NCBI GenBank assembly: GCA_026184775.1 | Contig: JANCYW010000020.1 | Coordinates: 124,001-188,000, forward strand | Direction of reading: 5' to 3' | Source: Cyanidium caldarium | Taxonomy: Eukaryota; Rhodophyta; Bangiophyceae; Cyanidiales; Cyanidiaceae | Length of the DNA: 64,000 nt | In this document: positions 25,427 through 34,805 of the stretch, one piece after another | Numbering within the stretch: position 1 is the first letter of the stretch | Layout of the letters: the number at the start of each line of letters is the position of its first letter | Translations under genes and position numbers: made by a program | The notes under the pieces: generated by a model | Told to the model about the DNA's origin: nothing | What the model saw: only the letters and a program-made list of their open reading frames with translations | Database searches by the model: none

Positions 25427-26620
25427 CTAGTCGACGCGCATCACAAACGAGACGTGTTTTCGCGGCGTCAGCTCGTCGGTGTGCTCGGTCTCCACACGCT
25501 GGCGGGTCATCTCCACCTGACCGACGCCAAGGTACCGCAAACGCTCGGTGATGACGCACGATGTGCGCACGTACCAGTTCTGCGGCGGCAGGATCATCCG
25601 CTGGGCATCCGGGTCGCTCATGCCGTCGGGGCCGATGCCCAGCGAGTCGACCACGTCCTGCACGCTGACGCCCTGGGCTCGCTGCGCCAGGATGGCGGTG
25701 GAGCTCTGCTGGCGCCAGCCACAGCTCATCACCAGGTGGTAGTCGTGTTCGATGTCGTGCACGAAAATGCACCGCCGAGAACGCCTCAGCGGCGAGCGAT
25801 CCGTCCACGGAAAGAAGATGGCGCGGATGTATTCGGCGGTGCAGGGCGCGTAGCCTTGTCGGGAGCCGACCGGGTTCGGTCCGACCGCCGCCAACATGCG
25901 GCCGCGAATAGCCAGCGCCCGTCGTTTGTCGCCCACCGGTGTGTATAAGTCGGTGCCAGCCACGACGCTTTCCAGCGTCTCCACGGCGGCGTCGATGACA
26001 CCGTGCGCTAGCCCCTTGAGCGAGGCCGCTACGGCTGCCACCGCCACCACCGGCCCGCTGTCGTCACCGCCGTCGTCGTTCACGGCGCGCGCCGCCAATA
26101 ACACCGGCACCGCCGTCTCGTCCCACAGCTGTAGCGCCGCACCCACCGGCGTCAGCGGCTCGGTGGTGAACACCACCGGACGTGCCGTGTCCGCCAGGGC
26201 GATCTTCGACGGGCGGTGGGTTCGCTGGGAGGAAGATTGCGGCGCCGTCACCCGATGCACCAGTGGACGCGCATCGATCACCCGCGGGTACGGCAGCGGC
26301 GGCAAGTCGGCCTGGTAGGCCGACGCGCACAGCACACGCGATAGGGGCGGCTGCACCGCGAGCTGCCCCTGCAGGGCCTCGCGCACCGCATCGCCCTCGT
26401 CGGGCACGCAAAAAGCGTGCACCGGCAACACCTCTCCAAACTGCGGCGCCGCCTGTAAGTACGTGCATTCCATGCCTCGTGGCGCTTTCTCATCCAACCA
26501 CGGCTCGTCGTCCTCTACCTCGGCGGCTGCCGGTGGTGGCGGCTCCTCTTCCGGCTCTAGCGGCCAGTCTCCTTCGGGCAATTCAAAGGCCGGCTCTGCC
26601 GAAGAATTCGCGTCTAGCAT
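25427..26620 (-). CDS. Hypothetical protein of unknown function
   Basis: A 397-residue protein I cannot assign. It starts MLDANSSAEPAFELPEGDWP, then an acidic Pro/Glu-rich segment (about residues 15-50), then ordered-looking sequence with VFTTEPLTPVGAALQLWDE, an Ala/Val-rich helix region (VVAVAAVAASLKGLAHGVID) and a C-terminal part rich in Arg and aromatic residues (CTAEYIRAIFFPWTD, CIFVHDIEHDYHLVMSCGWR, MILPPQNWYVRTSCVITERL). There is no signal peptide or membrane span. The frame is open far upstream, with in-frame Met codons that would add Arg-rich sequence; the ATG at 26620 is preferred. The ordered C-terminus suggests a conserved domain. Confidence 0.6.
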   Translation of the reverse strand: MLDANSSAEPAFELPEGDWPLEPEEEPPPPAAAEVEDDEPWLDEKAPRGMECTYLQAAPQFGEVLPVHAFCVPDEGDAVREALQGQLAVQPPLSRVLCASAYQADLPPLPYPRVIDARPLVHRVTAPQSSSQRTHRPSKIALADTARPVVFTTEPLTPVGAALQLWDETAVPVLLAARAVNDDGGDDSGPVVAVAAVAASLKGLAHGVIDAAVETLESVVAGTDLYTPVGDKRRALAIRGRMLAAVGPNPVGSRQGYAPCTAEYIRAIFFPWTDRSPLRRSRRCIFVHDIEHDYHLVMSCGWRQQSSTAILAQRAQGVSVQDVVDSLGIGPDGMSDPDAQRMILPPQNWYVRTSCVITERLRYLGVGQVEMTRQRVETEHTDELTPRKHVSFVMRVD

Positions 26621-27053
26621 GTGAAGCCACCTTCCATTTCCCCAAAAGTTCACCGTACGCACCGCTTGCCGCGGGCAAGACGGTGCTCGCAGTCGTCGAC
26701 GGGCCCGCCGACGGATCACCGCGGACGTCCGCGGCCGACCCGTCGTCCGCAGGGGTGTGGCGTTTGGACGAGACCCGTGCTGCCGTTGCGCCGCCATAGC
26801 CGCATGCCATGGTGGCACAAAAAACTGCCTCTGTCTTGACTCATCCTCCCGAGAGGCCGTTTCCGCCATGCTCTCCCCGCCTCCTCCACCGTTGCGGAGA
26901 ACGACTGGCGGCCAAGCTGTTGCTCGAAACGACACCCTCACCCTGTTTCCAGAGCGACCGTTGAACGCGTCTCCCGTTCAGCAGCTGGGAGCGCGGTGCT
27001 GATGACCCCCGTGAGGTAACTGTCGTCGCTGGTTATGGCGACAGTGGAGGGTG
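26621..27053. promoter_or_regulatory. Divergent intergenic region
   Basis: About 430 bases between outward-facing genes (the unknown protein on the minus strand and the glycosyltransferase candidate on the plus strand). Frames through it are Arg-rich and not family-like. I see no distinct element. Confidence 0.35.
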
Positions 27054-28199
27054 ATGCGTCGGCATGGAGGCACATGGCGCGAGTGGCCATGGCGTGTACT
27101 CGCGCTGGTTGCGCTTGTCATACTTGCAGCGGTGGCAGGGTTGACGCTCGCGGGCTGGTGGCCGCGCTCCAGCCCGCCAGCGTTGTCGCTGAGTGCGCGG
27201 CAGGTGCACGAGGACGCACGCAGTGGTGTGGTGTATCCGGTGTGTGTGCCGGAGCGCGCTGACGTCGCGAAGAACGGTTCATGGTCGGTGCTGGTGGTGT
27301 TGCCGTTTCCGCCGCGGCAGATCGCTGCCGCCCGGGCCGCCGTGCAGCAGTGGACAACAGCGGGTCAGTGTGATCGGAGCCGCGGGAGTGAGCGCGGTAT
27401 GGTGGACTTGTTGTTGTGGTGCAGTGGATCGGCTAGCAACACCTCGTTGGTGGAGGAGGTGCGACGGTTGCGGGAGGAGAGCCGCTCGGCATGGCGGGAG
27501 CTGGGCGAGCACGCGGGCACGGTGCATGCCGCACTGGCCAATCTGACGCACACCCAAGACCTCTACTACTACAGTTGGTGGCGTATGCGACACGTATCAC
27601 CGGGCACCACCCACCTGTTCTACGCCATGTTTACTGCGGCGGCGGCCTCGACCGACCCCGCGCCGAGCGCCCTACCGAAATGGACGTCCCCCACTGCATA
27701 TCCGTACGCCGTCTGGCTCGAGCCGGACACCTGGGTCGTTCAACCGTGCTTGCTGGAGTCGCTGTTGCGACTTATTGACCGGCATCACCCGTTTTGGGTG
27801 CTAGGTTCAGCGCCGCAGTATCGTCGGCGCGGTGGATGGGTGCACGTACCGCACGACCATCACCTCAACGGCAACGCGGTGTACCGGCTGAATGACCGCT
27901 GTTTTTCGCAAGTGCTGCTGCAGGAGGTGTTTGCGCGCTATCCGGATACACCGTTCGATGGCGCCCTGCAGCGTTGGCGTTATGCGCGGACGCAAGATGC
28001 TTGGTGGCGCGCGTACGCCCACATGTTCGGCTACACCGACTGGGTTCGCAACTACGGGCGTCGCGCGTGGTGTGCAGAACGAGTGCGACGATACAGTCCC
28101 GGCACTTGTGTGGTGCACGGTCGCCATCGTCGGGAGCGTTGTGGGATGGCGGGGGCTGAGCGGGCGTCGGTGGACGCGACGACATCGCATGAACTGTGA
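27054..28199 (+). CDS. Type II membrane protein, glycosyltransferase candidate
   Basis: A 381-residue protein with a short basic N-terminus and one membrane helix (about residues 13-36, WRVLALVALVILAAVAGLTL), the layout of a Golgi type II enzyme. The lumenal part has a Rossmann-like start (WSVLVVLPFPPRQIAAARAA) and AYPYAVWLEPDTWVVQPCLL, where EPDTW could serve as a DXD-like metal and nucleotide-sugar site. HLNGNAVYRLND and a C-terminal Trp/Tyr-rich region follow. This recalls algal and plant glycosyltransferases in which an L-E-P-D-x-x-P/V motif is used. The C-terminus ends SHEL, only weakly like an ER-retrieval signal. The ATG at 27054 is the first in frame. Sugar and acceptor are unknown. 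Confidence 0.55.
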   Translation: MRRHGGTWREWPWRVLALVALVILAAVAGLTLAGWWPRSSPPALSLSARQVHEDARSGVVYPVCVPERADVAKNGSWSVLVVLPFPPRQIAAARAAVQQWTTAGQCDRSRGSERGMVDLLLWCSGSASNTSLVEEVRRLREESRSAWRELGEHAGTVHAALANLTHTQDLYYYSWWRMRHVSPGTTHLFYAMFTAAAASTDPAPSALPKWTSPTAYPYAVWLEPDTWVVQPCLLESLLRLIDRHHPFWVLGSAPQYRRRGGWVHVPHDHHLNGNAVYRLNDRCFSQVLLQEVFARYPDTPFDGALQRWRYARTQDAWWRAYAHMFGYTDWVRNYGRRAWCAERVRRYSPGTCVVHGRHRRERCGMAGAERASVDATTSHEL

Positions 28200-28594
28200 G
28201 CTGGAGAGGAATGCCGGCGAGGAGATGCGTTGCGCGGCGTATGGGAGCGGTGAACGTTTGCGACCCGCTCCAAGCAAGACACTTGTCATCGACGGCGATA
28301 TTCGAGGGCAGCAACGCCCGACGCGCTCACCGATAGACGGGAGCGCCGCAGCACATACGCCGAGGCCCGAAAGTGGACGCGAGCCTCCTCCAGTCAGAAA
28401 GACCGCCTGCTGCAGAGTGCGTGCTGCGAGACAGCTCGTCTGGCGCGGCACCGGCTGCCGGACACCTCGGACACCCCCCGTTTGCTGACGTATAACACTT
28501 TATACCGTCTGATAAATATCGCTTTCGAGTATCCTTTCTGCTGCTGCTCTTTTCTGTCGGTCCACCGTTGTCTTTGCGCGCTGTATACAATCCC
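28200..28594. other. Convergent intergenic region, A/T-rich
   Basis: The 3' ends of the glycosyltransferase candidate and the trefoil protein meet here. The right part (about 28485-28560) is clearly A/T-richer than the genome around it, consistent with two polyadenylation regions. No gene is supported. Confidence 0.4.
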
Positions 28595-29740
28595 TCACAC
28601 GCATTGGCCATCGCCGCAGCTGGTGCCCGGCGGGCAGCACAGCAGGCGCTCAAAGCCGTACCACAGAGGCGTCGACAACTTGCCGCAGTTGGTGTAACCC
28701 TCCTTGCACGCGCAGTTGGTGTTGGACGGCAGGGTGGTCGGCTGCACCGACTGCCAGTACTGCTGGTTTTGCTGCTTGGCCTGCTCGGCCTGCTGCTGCG
28801 CTTCCCGCACCTGCAACACGCACGTCTGCGACGAGTCGCAGCACTCTTGTCCGCACACCGTATCCGACGAGTTGGAGCACACGTACTGCGGCTGTTTGTA
28901 GTAGCACCACGGGATGCGGCTGAGCGCCTGGTTATCGGAGCCCTCGTACGGGTAGATGGGCTCGAAGCAGCAGCCGCGCTCGTAACACTGTTGCGCGTTA
29001 ATGCCCGGGTAGCCGCAGTTTTGGCGTTGGCTGGCCTCGACGTAGCACGTGCCCAGCGGCTCGTAACAGAAACCGCTCTGCTGCTGTTGCTGCTGGCCGT
29101 TGGAAGTGTAGTAGTAGGTCGGGTCGAAGCAGCACCCGTGGGCGACGCACTGCGACTCGCTCACCTGCTGCTGATTGCTCACCGCGGCGCACTGCAGGTG
29201 CACCGTCACGTTGCAGACCGTCTGCGGATAGTCCGGCTTGTAGGCCGGCTCCTCGCCAGGCTTGTAGAAGCAGAACGCGCCGTACTCGCCAGCCGGGGGC
29301 GGCAGCCAGCAGCACCCGTACGAAGTGCACTCCTGCGGGGTGATGCCGGGCCAGCCGCACGCGCTGCGATCCTGCACCGCCACATCGCAGCTGGGCGCCG
29401 GCGTCGGCAAAAGGCACAAATGACCGTCCCAGCAGCAACCGAACTCGTAGCACTGCTGCTGGTTCAGGTGCGTGCCGCACTCTTCGCTGCTGCACTGCGC
29501 GCTCGGCGTGTACGTCGCGTAGCTCTGCTGCTGCAGGTCGGAGTAGACCACTTGTTGCTGCTGCTCCTGCGGTTGTTGGGTCTGCTGCTGAGACTGTTGC
29601 TGGAACACGGTTCCCTGACTATCGGAATACGTGCGCGCCCGCGGCGCCGGCAACGCCGACGCGCCGCCAGCCACCGCCCAAAGCGCCAACAGCAGCGACG
29701 CCGCCGCCGTCAACAGGTAAATCACCCTCGCGCGAGACAT
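28595..29740 (-). CDS. Secreted or membrane-anchored protein with four trefoil (P-type) domains
   Basis: A 381-residue cysteine-rich protein. The N-terminal hydrophobic segment (IYLLTAAASLLLALWAVAGG, residues 7-26) is a signal peptide or anchor. A Gln-rich linker follows, then four P-type trefoil domains at about residues 83-118, 118-160, 177-226 and 232-280, each with the CxxxGCCW/F core (QQCYEFGCCWDG, QECTSYGCCWLP, SQCVAHGCCFDP, QQCYERGCCFEP) and a following aromatic-rich C-terminus (FCFYKP, WCYYKQ). The last about 95 residues have further Cys pairs (QECCDS, LLCCPPGTSCGDGQC). Trefoil domains bind glycans or resist proteolysis in animals. In an acid-dwelling alga an extracellular role is plausible, but that is inference. 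It is convergent with a Golgi enzyme candidate. Confidence 0.82.
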   Translation of the reverse strand: MSRARVIYLLTAAASLLLALWAVAGGASALPAPRARTYSDSQGTVFQQQSQQQTQQPQEQQQQVVYSDLQQQSYATYTPSAQCSSEECGTHLNQQQCYEFGCCWDGHLCLLPTPAPSCDVAVQDRSACGWPGITPQECTSYGCCWLPPPAGEYGAFCFYKPGEEPAYKPDYPQTVCNVTVHLQCAAVSNQQQVSESQCVAHGCCFDPTYYYTSNGQQQQQQSGFCYEPLGTCYVEASQRQNCGYPGINAQQCYERGCCFEPIYPYEGSDNQALSRIPWCYYKQPQYVCSNSSDTVCGQECCDSSQTCVLQVREAQQQAEQAKQQNQQYWQSVQPTTLPSNTNCACKEGYTNCGKLSTPLWYGFERLLCCPPGTSCGDGQCV

Positions 29741-30850
29741 GTTCGACCGAGGGATGGCGACTCGGCGACGAAACTCCGATTCTCGTTACCGACTCTTTCG
29801 CGTAAAAACCCACGTGCGCGTTAACACCGCTCCACACACCCGTTTCCGAAACGATGCGTCTGTTGCGCCCTGACCGAGTGCGTGTGGGAGACGTGCCGCG
29901 AGACCGTGCTGCGCGTCGATGGCGCTGCACAAGTACAACACCAAAGACGACGGCGGGCGCCGCCAGTCTGCCGGCGCGGGCCAAGGCCACGTCCGGGTCC
30001 ACCAGCCGACCAGGGCCGTTCTCACAGGCCAAACGCGCTGAGCACCGCAAGCATCACGTGGCGGAGCAATCTCGACCGCAACCGCATTGGATCCGATTCG
30101 AAATTGGCACCGACGGCAACCCTGGTGAGGTCGTTGAGAATTGGGGCAAGATTGTTCATTTCGCGACACCGGGGGGGCCATTCTCGGCAACGGCTATCTA
30201 CGTCCCGCTGCCCACCGTGGGTAACGGCTCTCTAGGCACCGGTCCATTCCCCGGTGTCGGGTATAACGGTCGGGGAGCGCCGCGGGCCAGGGGCGCGCGT
30301 GTAACGGTCCGGGAAAACCTCGTATGCGCGCACCGCGAGGCGAGACACACCGTGTGCGAGGCGTCTGTCCGCCGAGCTTTGGACCAGCTAGGCATGCAGG
30401 GTGAGCAACGCGCCAACGCCCTCGGCCACCGCTCGAGTTGCTAGCGCCTTTTCTGTATATGCCGTTGAACGCTTTCCACGAGTCCCTATAAAACTCTATA
30501 ACTCCATCAGCGTACCCGCTCTCAGCTCGCCCTGCCTCCCGTCTCCTGGTGCACGCATCCACCGTCCTTCCGTGTCCGTCCGACAGGGCGCACACGGGCC
30601 TCTCCGTCGCCGACGCCCATTTCCTCGTAACGGTCATTTCGAATGCCGCTTTTGAAACTGGCGCGCTGCCTCTGCCCACTCGGCAGTGTGTGTGTGTGTG
30701 GGTGTGGGTGTCCCACTGGGAAAGAGAGCTACATCCATTCGTGCTGCAGGTGTGCAGTGCCCGCATGCGCCGTCGGCTCATCGACAGCCACTCGTCTCGT
30801 TCCTCTCTTGCTGTCCGCGCCGGCTGAGGTGATCGCGCGTCGCATCCGGA
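29741..30850. promoter_or_regulatory. 1.1-kb gene-free region with repeated YAACGG motifs upstream of kinesin-5
   Basis: The longest stretch without a supportable gene. Open frames on both strands are short or of poor composition. TAACGG occurs on the plus strand near 30222, 30264, 30302 and 30628, with a CAACGG near 30188. These match the core of MYB-type binding sites, and the copy near 30628 reads AACGGTCA, like the core of the plant M-phase MSA element. A TG-rich dinucleotide tract lies at about 30687-30710. The region would serve the kinesin-5 gene starting at 30851 and the divergent trefoil gene ending its 5' side at 29740. The regulatory meaning is inference. Confidence 0.4.
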
Positions 30851-33052
30851 ATGACGACCGCGACCCGCAAGCGCGCGGCATCACGCCCGGGCGGTGGCAG
30901 CTCCGCCGCGGAACGGGTGCAGGTGGCCGTGCGATGTCGCCCGTTCACCCCGGCCGAATCGCGAGCGTCCAGCCGACCGGTGCTGGCGGCGCGCATCAAC
31001 GAGCTGCTGCGCGAGGTGCGCGTGCTGCAATCGGCGTGGCCGTCGCTGTCGGCCAGTGCGCCGCCGCCGCCGCCTTCGCTGTCGACCAGCGCCAGTTCGG
31101 CGTGGCATCCGCCGCACAGCGACCTCGAGTTTGACAACCTGCCACCGTCGGCCACCCGATCGTACGTCTACGACCGGGTGTTCGGCCCGAGCGCCACCCA
31201 GGCGGCCGTGTACGACACGTTGGTGCGACCGATCGTCAGCGACTCCATCGCCGGCTACAACTGCACCATCTTTGCGTATGGCCAGACCGGCGCCGGCAAG
31301 ACCTACACCATGGAGGGCGAGCGGCACGCGCACTCTGGTCAGTCGGGCTCGTCGCGCGATGACCCACTCGCCGGCATCATCCCGCGCGCCATTCGACACA
31401 TCTTCTCGGAGCTGCAAGCGCGCCAGCGAGATATCGAATTTGCCGTGCGCTGCTCCTACCTGGAGCTGTACAACGAACAGCTGACCGACCTGCTGGCCAC
31501 CGGTTCGGTGGCTCCGCCGCTGCGCATCCTGCAGGACCCGACGCGCGGCACTTTTGTGGCCGGCCTGGAGGAGGTGCCCGTGCGCAACGAGACGGAAGTG
31601 TTCGCCCTGCTGGACAAGAGCTGCAACCGCCGACACACCGCCGAGACGCAGATGAACAAGTTCTCGTCGCGCTCGCACGCCATCTTCACGGTGACGGTAC
31701 ACGTGCGCGAGAGCACCGCCGGCGGCGAAGATCTGCTCACGGTCGGCAAATTGAATTTGGTGGATCTGGCGGGCTCGGAGAACATCGGCCGCTCCGGCGC
31801 CAGCAACGACCGCGCCCGCGAGGCCGGCTCCATCAACCAGTCGCTGCTGACGCTCGGCCGCGTCATCACGGCGCTGGTAGACAACCACCCGCACGTGCCC
31901 TATCGCGACAGCAAACTGACGCGACTGCTGCAAGAGTCGCTCGGCGGCCACAACAAGACCGCCATCATCGCCACCATCGGGCCGTGCGCCTCCAACCTGG
32001 AGGAGACGCTCAGCACGCTGGATTACGCGTACCGTGCCAAGAACATCCAGAACCGACCGACGCTGAACCAGATGCTGATGCGCAAGGCGCTCATCCGCGA
32101 GTACGCCGAGGAGATCGCCCGACTGCGGCTGGAGCTGGAGGCCACGCGCGCCAAGAACGGCATTTACCTGCCGCCGGAGCTGTATGCGGAGATGGAGGAG
32201 GCGCGCGTGGGGCATCGCGACGGCATGGCCGCGCTGGAGAGGCAACTGCAGGACCGGCTGCAGGAGAAGGAGGTGCTGCAGCGGCTGGCCACGGAGGCGA
32301 CGCAGCGGGTGCAGCAGGCGGAGGCGCAGGCGCGCGCCGCTGCGGAGCAGCTGATCGCCAGCGAGGGGCAGTGTCGGCGGTGGCAGCAGCGCGTGCAGCA
32401 ACTGACACAGGAGCGCGACGAACAGCGTTACCTGTTGCAGTGCCGTATCGACACCGAAGACAAGCTGTCCAAGGAAGCGATGACGCTGCTGAACAACCTC
32501 ACGCACGCGCTGGGCGACCTGGAGGCGCTGCACGGCCAGGTGGAGCGGCAGGCGCGGCAGCAGCGGCAGTTGCAGGAGCGGTTGGCGGGTATGGGAACGC
32601 GGATGCGTGCGGGCACCGACGGTCTGCGGCAGCGATGGCGCGCCTGGCAGGCGGAGATGGAGCAGGCGCTGCAGGAAATCATGGGAGGAGAGGAGGAAGC
32701 TGACGACGCGGCGGCCGAAGATGTTTACCCGGCGGCCGAGGCGCCGCGCCGCCGCACCTGGGCGTACCCGAAAAAGCTCAGTCGCACGCGCGCAACGGAG
32801 CAGCTGTTGGCGACGTTTCGCAGCGCGCAAGCGATGTCGAATGTAGCGGCCGCGGGAGCGCCGGAGGACGACGACCGCGGCGGCGGTCACGACGAGAACG
32901 AGCCGATGCGAGCGGGCGTCCGGGCGCGACACACGCTGCCCGGCGTCGGTGTGGTCGCCGCCGAACGCCCGACAGAATCGCACAAGTCGGTGTCGACGAC
33001 CGGGTCGAACCGCTCGGCGTCGGTGTTGTCGCAACGACAGACGCTGCCGTGA
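30851..33052 (+). CDS. Kinesin-5 (BimC/Eg5) plus-end motor
   Basis: A 733-residue N-terminal motor kinesin that slides antiparallel microtubules in the mitotic spindle. The motor domain (residues about 22-410) has the P-loop GQTGAGKTYT, switch I NKFSSRSHAI, switch II LVDLAGSE, and YRDSKLTRLLQESLGG. The neck ALIREYAEEIARLRLELEAT followed by AKNGIYLPPELYAEM is the kinesin-5 signature. A coiled coil (about 455-600) follows. Near residues 630-655 lies a BimC box (RRTWAYPKKLSRTRATEQLL), in which the usual Thr-Pro that Cdk1 phosphorylates is Ala-Pro. The protein is shorter than animal Eg5 (about 1,050) because the stalk is short. An insertion rich in Pro and Ser lies after the first motor strand. 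Confidence 0.92.
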   Translation: MTTATRKRAASRPGGGSSAAERVQVAVRCRPFTPAESRASSRPVLAARINELLREVRVLQSAWPSLSASAPPPPPSLSTSASSAWHPPHSDLEFDNLPPSATRSYVYDRVFGPSATQAAVYDTLVRPIVSDSIAGYNCTIFAYGQTGAGKTYTMEGERHAHSGQSGSSRDDPLAGIIPRAIRHIFSELQARQRDIEFAVRCSYLELYNEQLTDLLATGSVAPPLRILQDPTRGTFVAGLEEVPVRNETEVFALLDKSCNRRHTAETQMNKFSSRSHAIFTVTVHVRESTAGGEDLLTVGKLNLVDLAGSENIGRSGASNDRAREAGSINQSLLTLGRVITALVDNHPHVPYRDSKLTRLLQESLGGHNKTAIIATIGPCASNLEETLSTLDYAYRAKNIQNRPTLNQMLMRKALIREYAEEIARLRLELEATRAKNGIYLPPELYAEMEEARVGHRDGMAALERQLQDRLQEKEVLQRLATEATQRVQQAEAQARAAAEQLIASEGQCRRWQQRVQQLTQERDEQRYLLQCRIDTEDKLSKEAMTLLNNLTHALGDLEALHGQVERQARQQRQLQERLAGMGTRMRAGTDGLRQRWRAWQAEMEQALQEIMGGEEEADDAAAEDVYPAAEAPRRRTWAYPKKLSRTRATEQLLATFRSAQAMSNVAAAGAPEDDDRGGGHDENEPMRAGVRARHTLPGVGVVAAERPTESHKSVSTTGSNRSASVLSQRQTLP

Positions 33053-33138
33053 CCGCCGCCCCCTCTGACACTCCATTGTCTGCGACCATCCTGCTCCCTT
33101 CTCTCCCTCGCCTCCTGCACTCACCATCGTCTGGGGGT

Positions 33139-34161
33139 TCAGGCGGCCCAGACCTTGACGGTGCGATCGCGCTCCAACGCGCCACTGGCCAGGACCGCCT
33201 CGGTCGGATGCGCGTCTACCGCCAACACCACGTCGGTGTGCGCGGTGAGCCGCTGCACCACTTGTCGCGTCTGCAAATCCCACAGATACACCGCGCAGTC
33301 CTCGCTGCCACTGAGCACCCGCACGTGCTTCGGGTCGGTGACCACAAAGGTGCTAAACACGCAGTAGCGGTTGTTGCAATGGCCCTGAAACGTCTTCAGC
33401 ACCCGCCCCGAACCCGTCGAGTAGTCCCACAAGCGGATGGTGTCGTCGAGCGTGTTGGCCAGGATGAAGGTGCCGTTGGGGGTGAAGCGCACAAAGCTCA
33501 CCGCCGCATTCTCCTCGCCGACGATGGTGCGCAGACATTGCGCGGTGGCCGTGTCCCAGACGCGGCACAGTCCGTCGTACGACGAGGACACCAACAGGGT
33601 GCCGTCGCGGTTGAAGTGCACCGCGCTCACCGGGTCGGTATGCGCCGGCAGTGTGCGGATGCAGCGCGCCTGCCGCACATCCCACAGACAGATGGTCTCG
33701 TCGAATGAGCCCGACGCCAGCAGGTTGCCCTGCGGGTTAAAGTTACAGCAGAATACATAGTTGGCGTGTCCGACCAAGCGACGCACCGCCACGCCGCGCT
33801 CCACGTCCCAGATGCGCACGGTGCGATCGTCCGACGCTGACGCCAACCACAGTGGACCCGCAATGCTGTCGCTGCCGCCGTCGAGCGTCTGCGGCGCCCA
33901 GGCAATGTCGCTGATGCCCTGTCCGTGCCCGGTGAGCACCGACACCGCGGCACCGTCCTGCACCGACCACAACCGGATGGTCTTATCGGCCGACGACGAC
34001 GCCAACACTCGCCCGTCCGGTGAGAATTTCACGGAGGATATCGCCCGCGAATGACCCTCTAGCGTCCACCGCAATCGATAAGGCTCGACGCCGTCCCGCC
34101 GTTCCGGATTGTCGTCGCTGCGCGTGCGTTGAACGTGCACGGGTCCATTACCGGCGTTCAT
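33139..34161 (-). CDS. WDR5: WD40 protein WDR5, core subunit of Set1/MLL-type complexes
   Basis: A 340-residue seven-bladed WD40 protein. Blades are seen as successive GH...WD units starting at [20 protein letters not shown]. The matching set typical of WDR5 includes [68 protein letters not shown] and [12 protein letters not shown]. Next comes [20 protein letters not shown], then [23 protein letters not shown]5 presents histone H3 tails and scaffolds H3K4 methyltransferases. The length equals the human protein (334). The ATG at 34161 is preferred; an upstream GTG/TTG frame would add Arg-rich residues. It is convergent with kinesin-5 at 86 bases. Confidence 0.9.
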   Translation of the reverse strand: MNAGNGPVHVQRTRSDDNPERRDGVEPYRLRWTLEGHSRAISSVKFSPDGRVLASSSADKTIRLWSVQDGAAVSVLTGHGQGISDIAWAPQTLDGGSDSIAGPLWLASASDDRTVRIWDVERGVAVRRLVGHANYVFCCNFNPQGNLLASGSFDETICLWDVRQARCIRTLPAHTDPVSAVHFNRDGTLLVSSSYDGLCRVWDTATAQCLRTIVGEENAAVSFVRFTPNGTFILANTLDDTIRLWDYSTGSGRVLKTFQGHCNNRYCVFSTFVVTDPKHVRVLSGSEDCAVYLWDLQTRQVVQRLTAHTDVVLAVDAHPTEAVLASGALERDRTVKVWAA

Positions 34162-34805
34162 GTACACCGCAGCGGAGCGCACACGTGCACGCAAACAGCC
34201 CCCAATTCACGGAACACCGCCGTTGCACCGCATGCAACTGGCGGGCGGGCGCAGTCGGTGCGCCGCTCGGAATCGGCCGGTGCGGGCGTGCTCGTCGCAG
34301 CTCTAATCGGGCACGCTGTCGCCACGGCTACCTTCGTCGTCTTCACCGCCGACCGACTGAATCGCCCCCGCGAGCGTCTGTGGCAACCGGTGCCGCTGCT
34401 AGGACGTCGCCACTGCCACCAGTGCTGGTTGCAGTTGCGGCGCTGCGCCCACGCCCGCACGAGCGCGGCTCGCAGGCAATGCGCGGACGTGGGACGCCCG
34501 TGGCGGGCGCGGCGCAAGGGATTGAACCAAAGTAAGGGAATGTGCGGGTGCCGATGATGGGAGAGGACAACGGAAATCCGCTGGTGGGCGCGGCAGCGGC
34601 ATCGGGGAAGCGACAGCGGCTGCGAGCGACCGACAGACTCGCGCCGTGGCTGGAACCGACGCCGCAACGTTCTCTCCCCGCTGCGCCTCCTATTCAGGAG
34701 GGACGATCAATCGAAAGCAACGCTCTGCGGGGGTGAATGCTATACGCAGCGGTCGCGTTCATCGGTTGGCGAACGGATCGCTAGGCGACGACGACGGTGC
34801 GCACC
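34162..34805. promoter_or_regulatory. Divergent intergenic region between WDR5 and the mitochondrial carrier
   Basis: About 640 bases. Plus- and minus-strand frames are open for 140-170 codons but lack an ATG near the start and are Arg/Ala/His-rich, so I treat them as chance. A short palindromic element (ctcctattcaggag) lies near 34688. No RNA gene seen. Confidence 0.4.

Noticed and set aside
30070-30110. A plus-strand frame reads RPQPHWIR, like the RPL39 box NRPIPHWIR
   Set aside because: The residues before and after it do not match RPL39 and no splice combination I tried gives the conserved RHWRRTK end. It is probably a chance match.
30881-33283. An 800-codon open frame antisense to kinesin-5
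   Set aside because: It is the complement of a well-conserved motor domain, and its Arg/Gln/Leu-rich translation has no family resemblance.
34500-34540. gggattgaaccaaag looked like a minus-strand tRNA T arm
   Set aside because: The flanking five bases do not pair and no acceptor or anticodon stem can be found.
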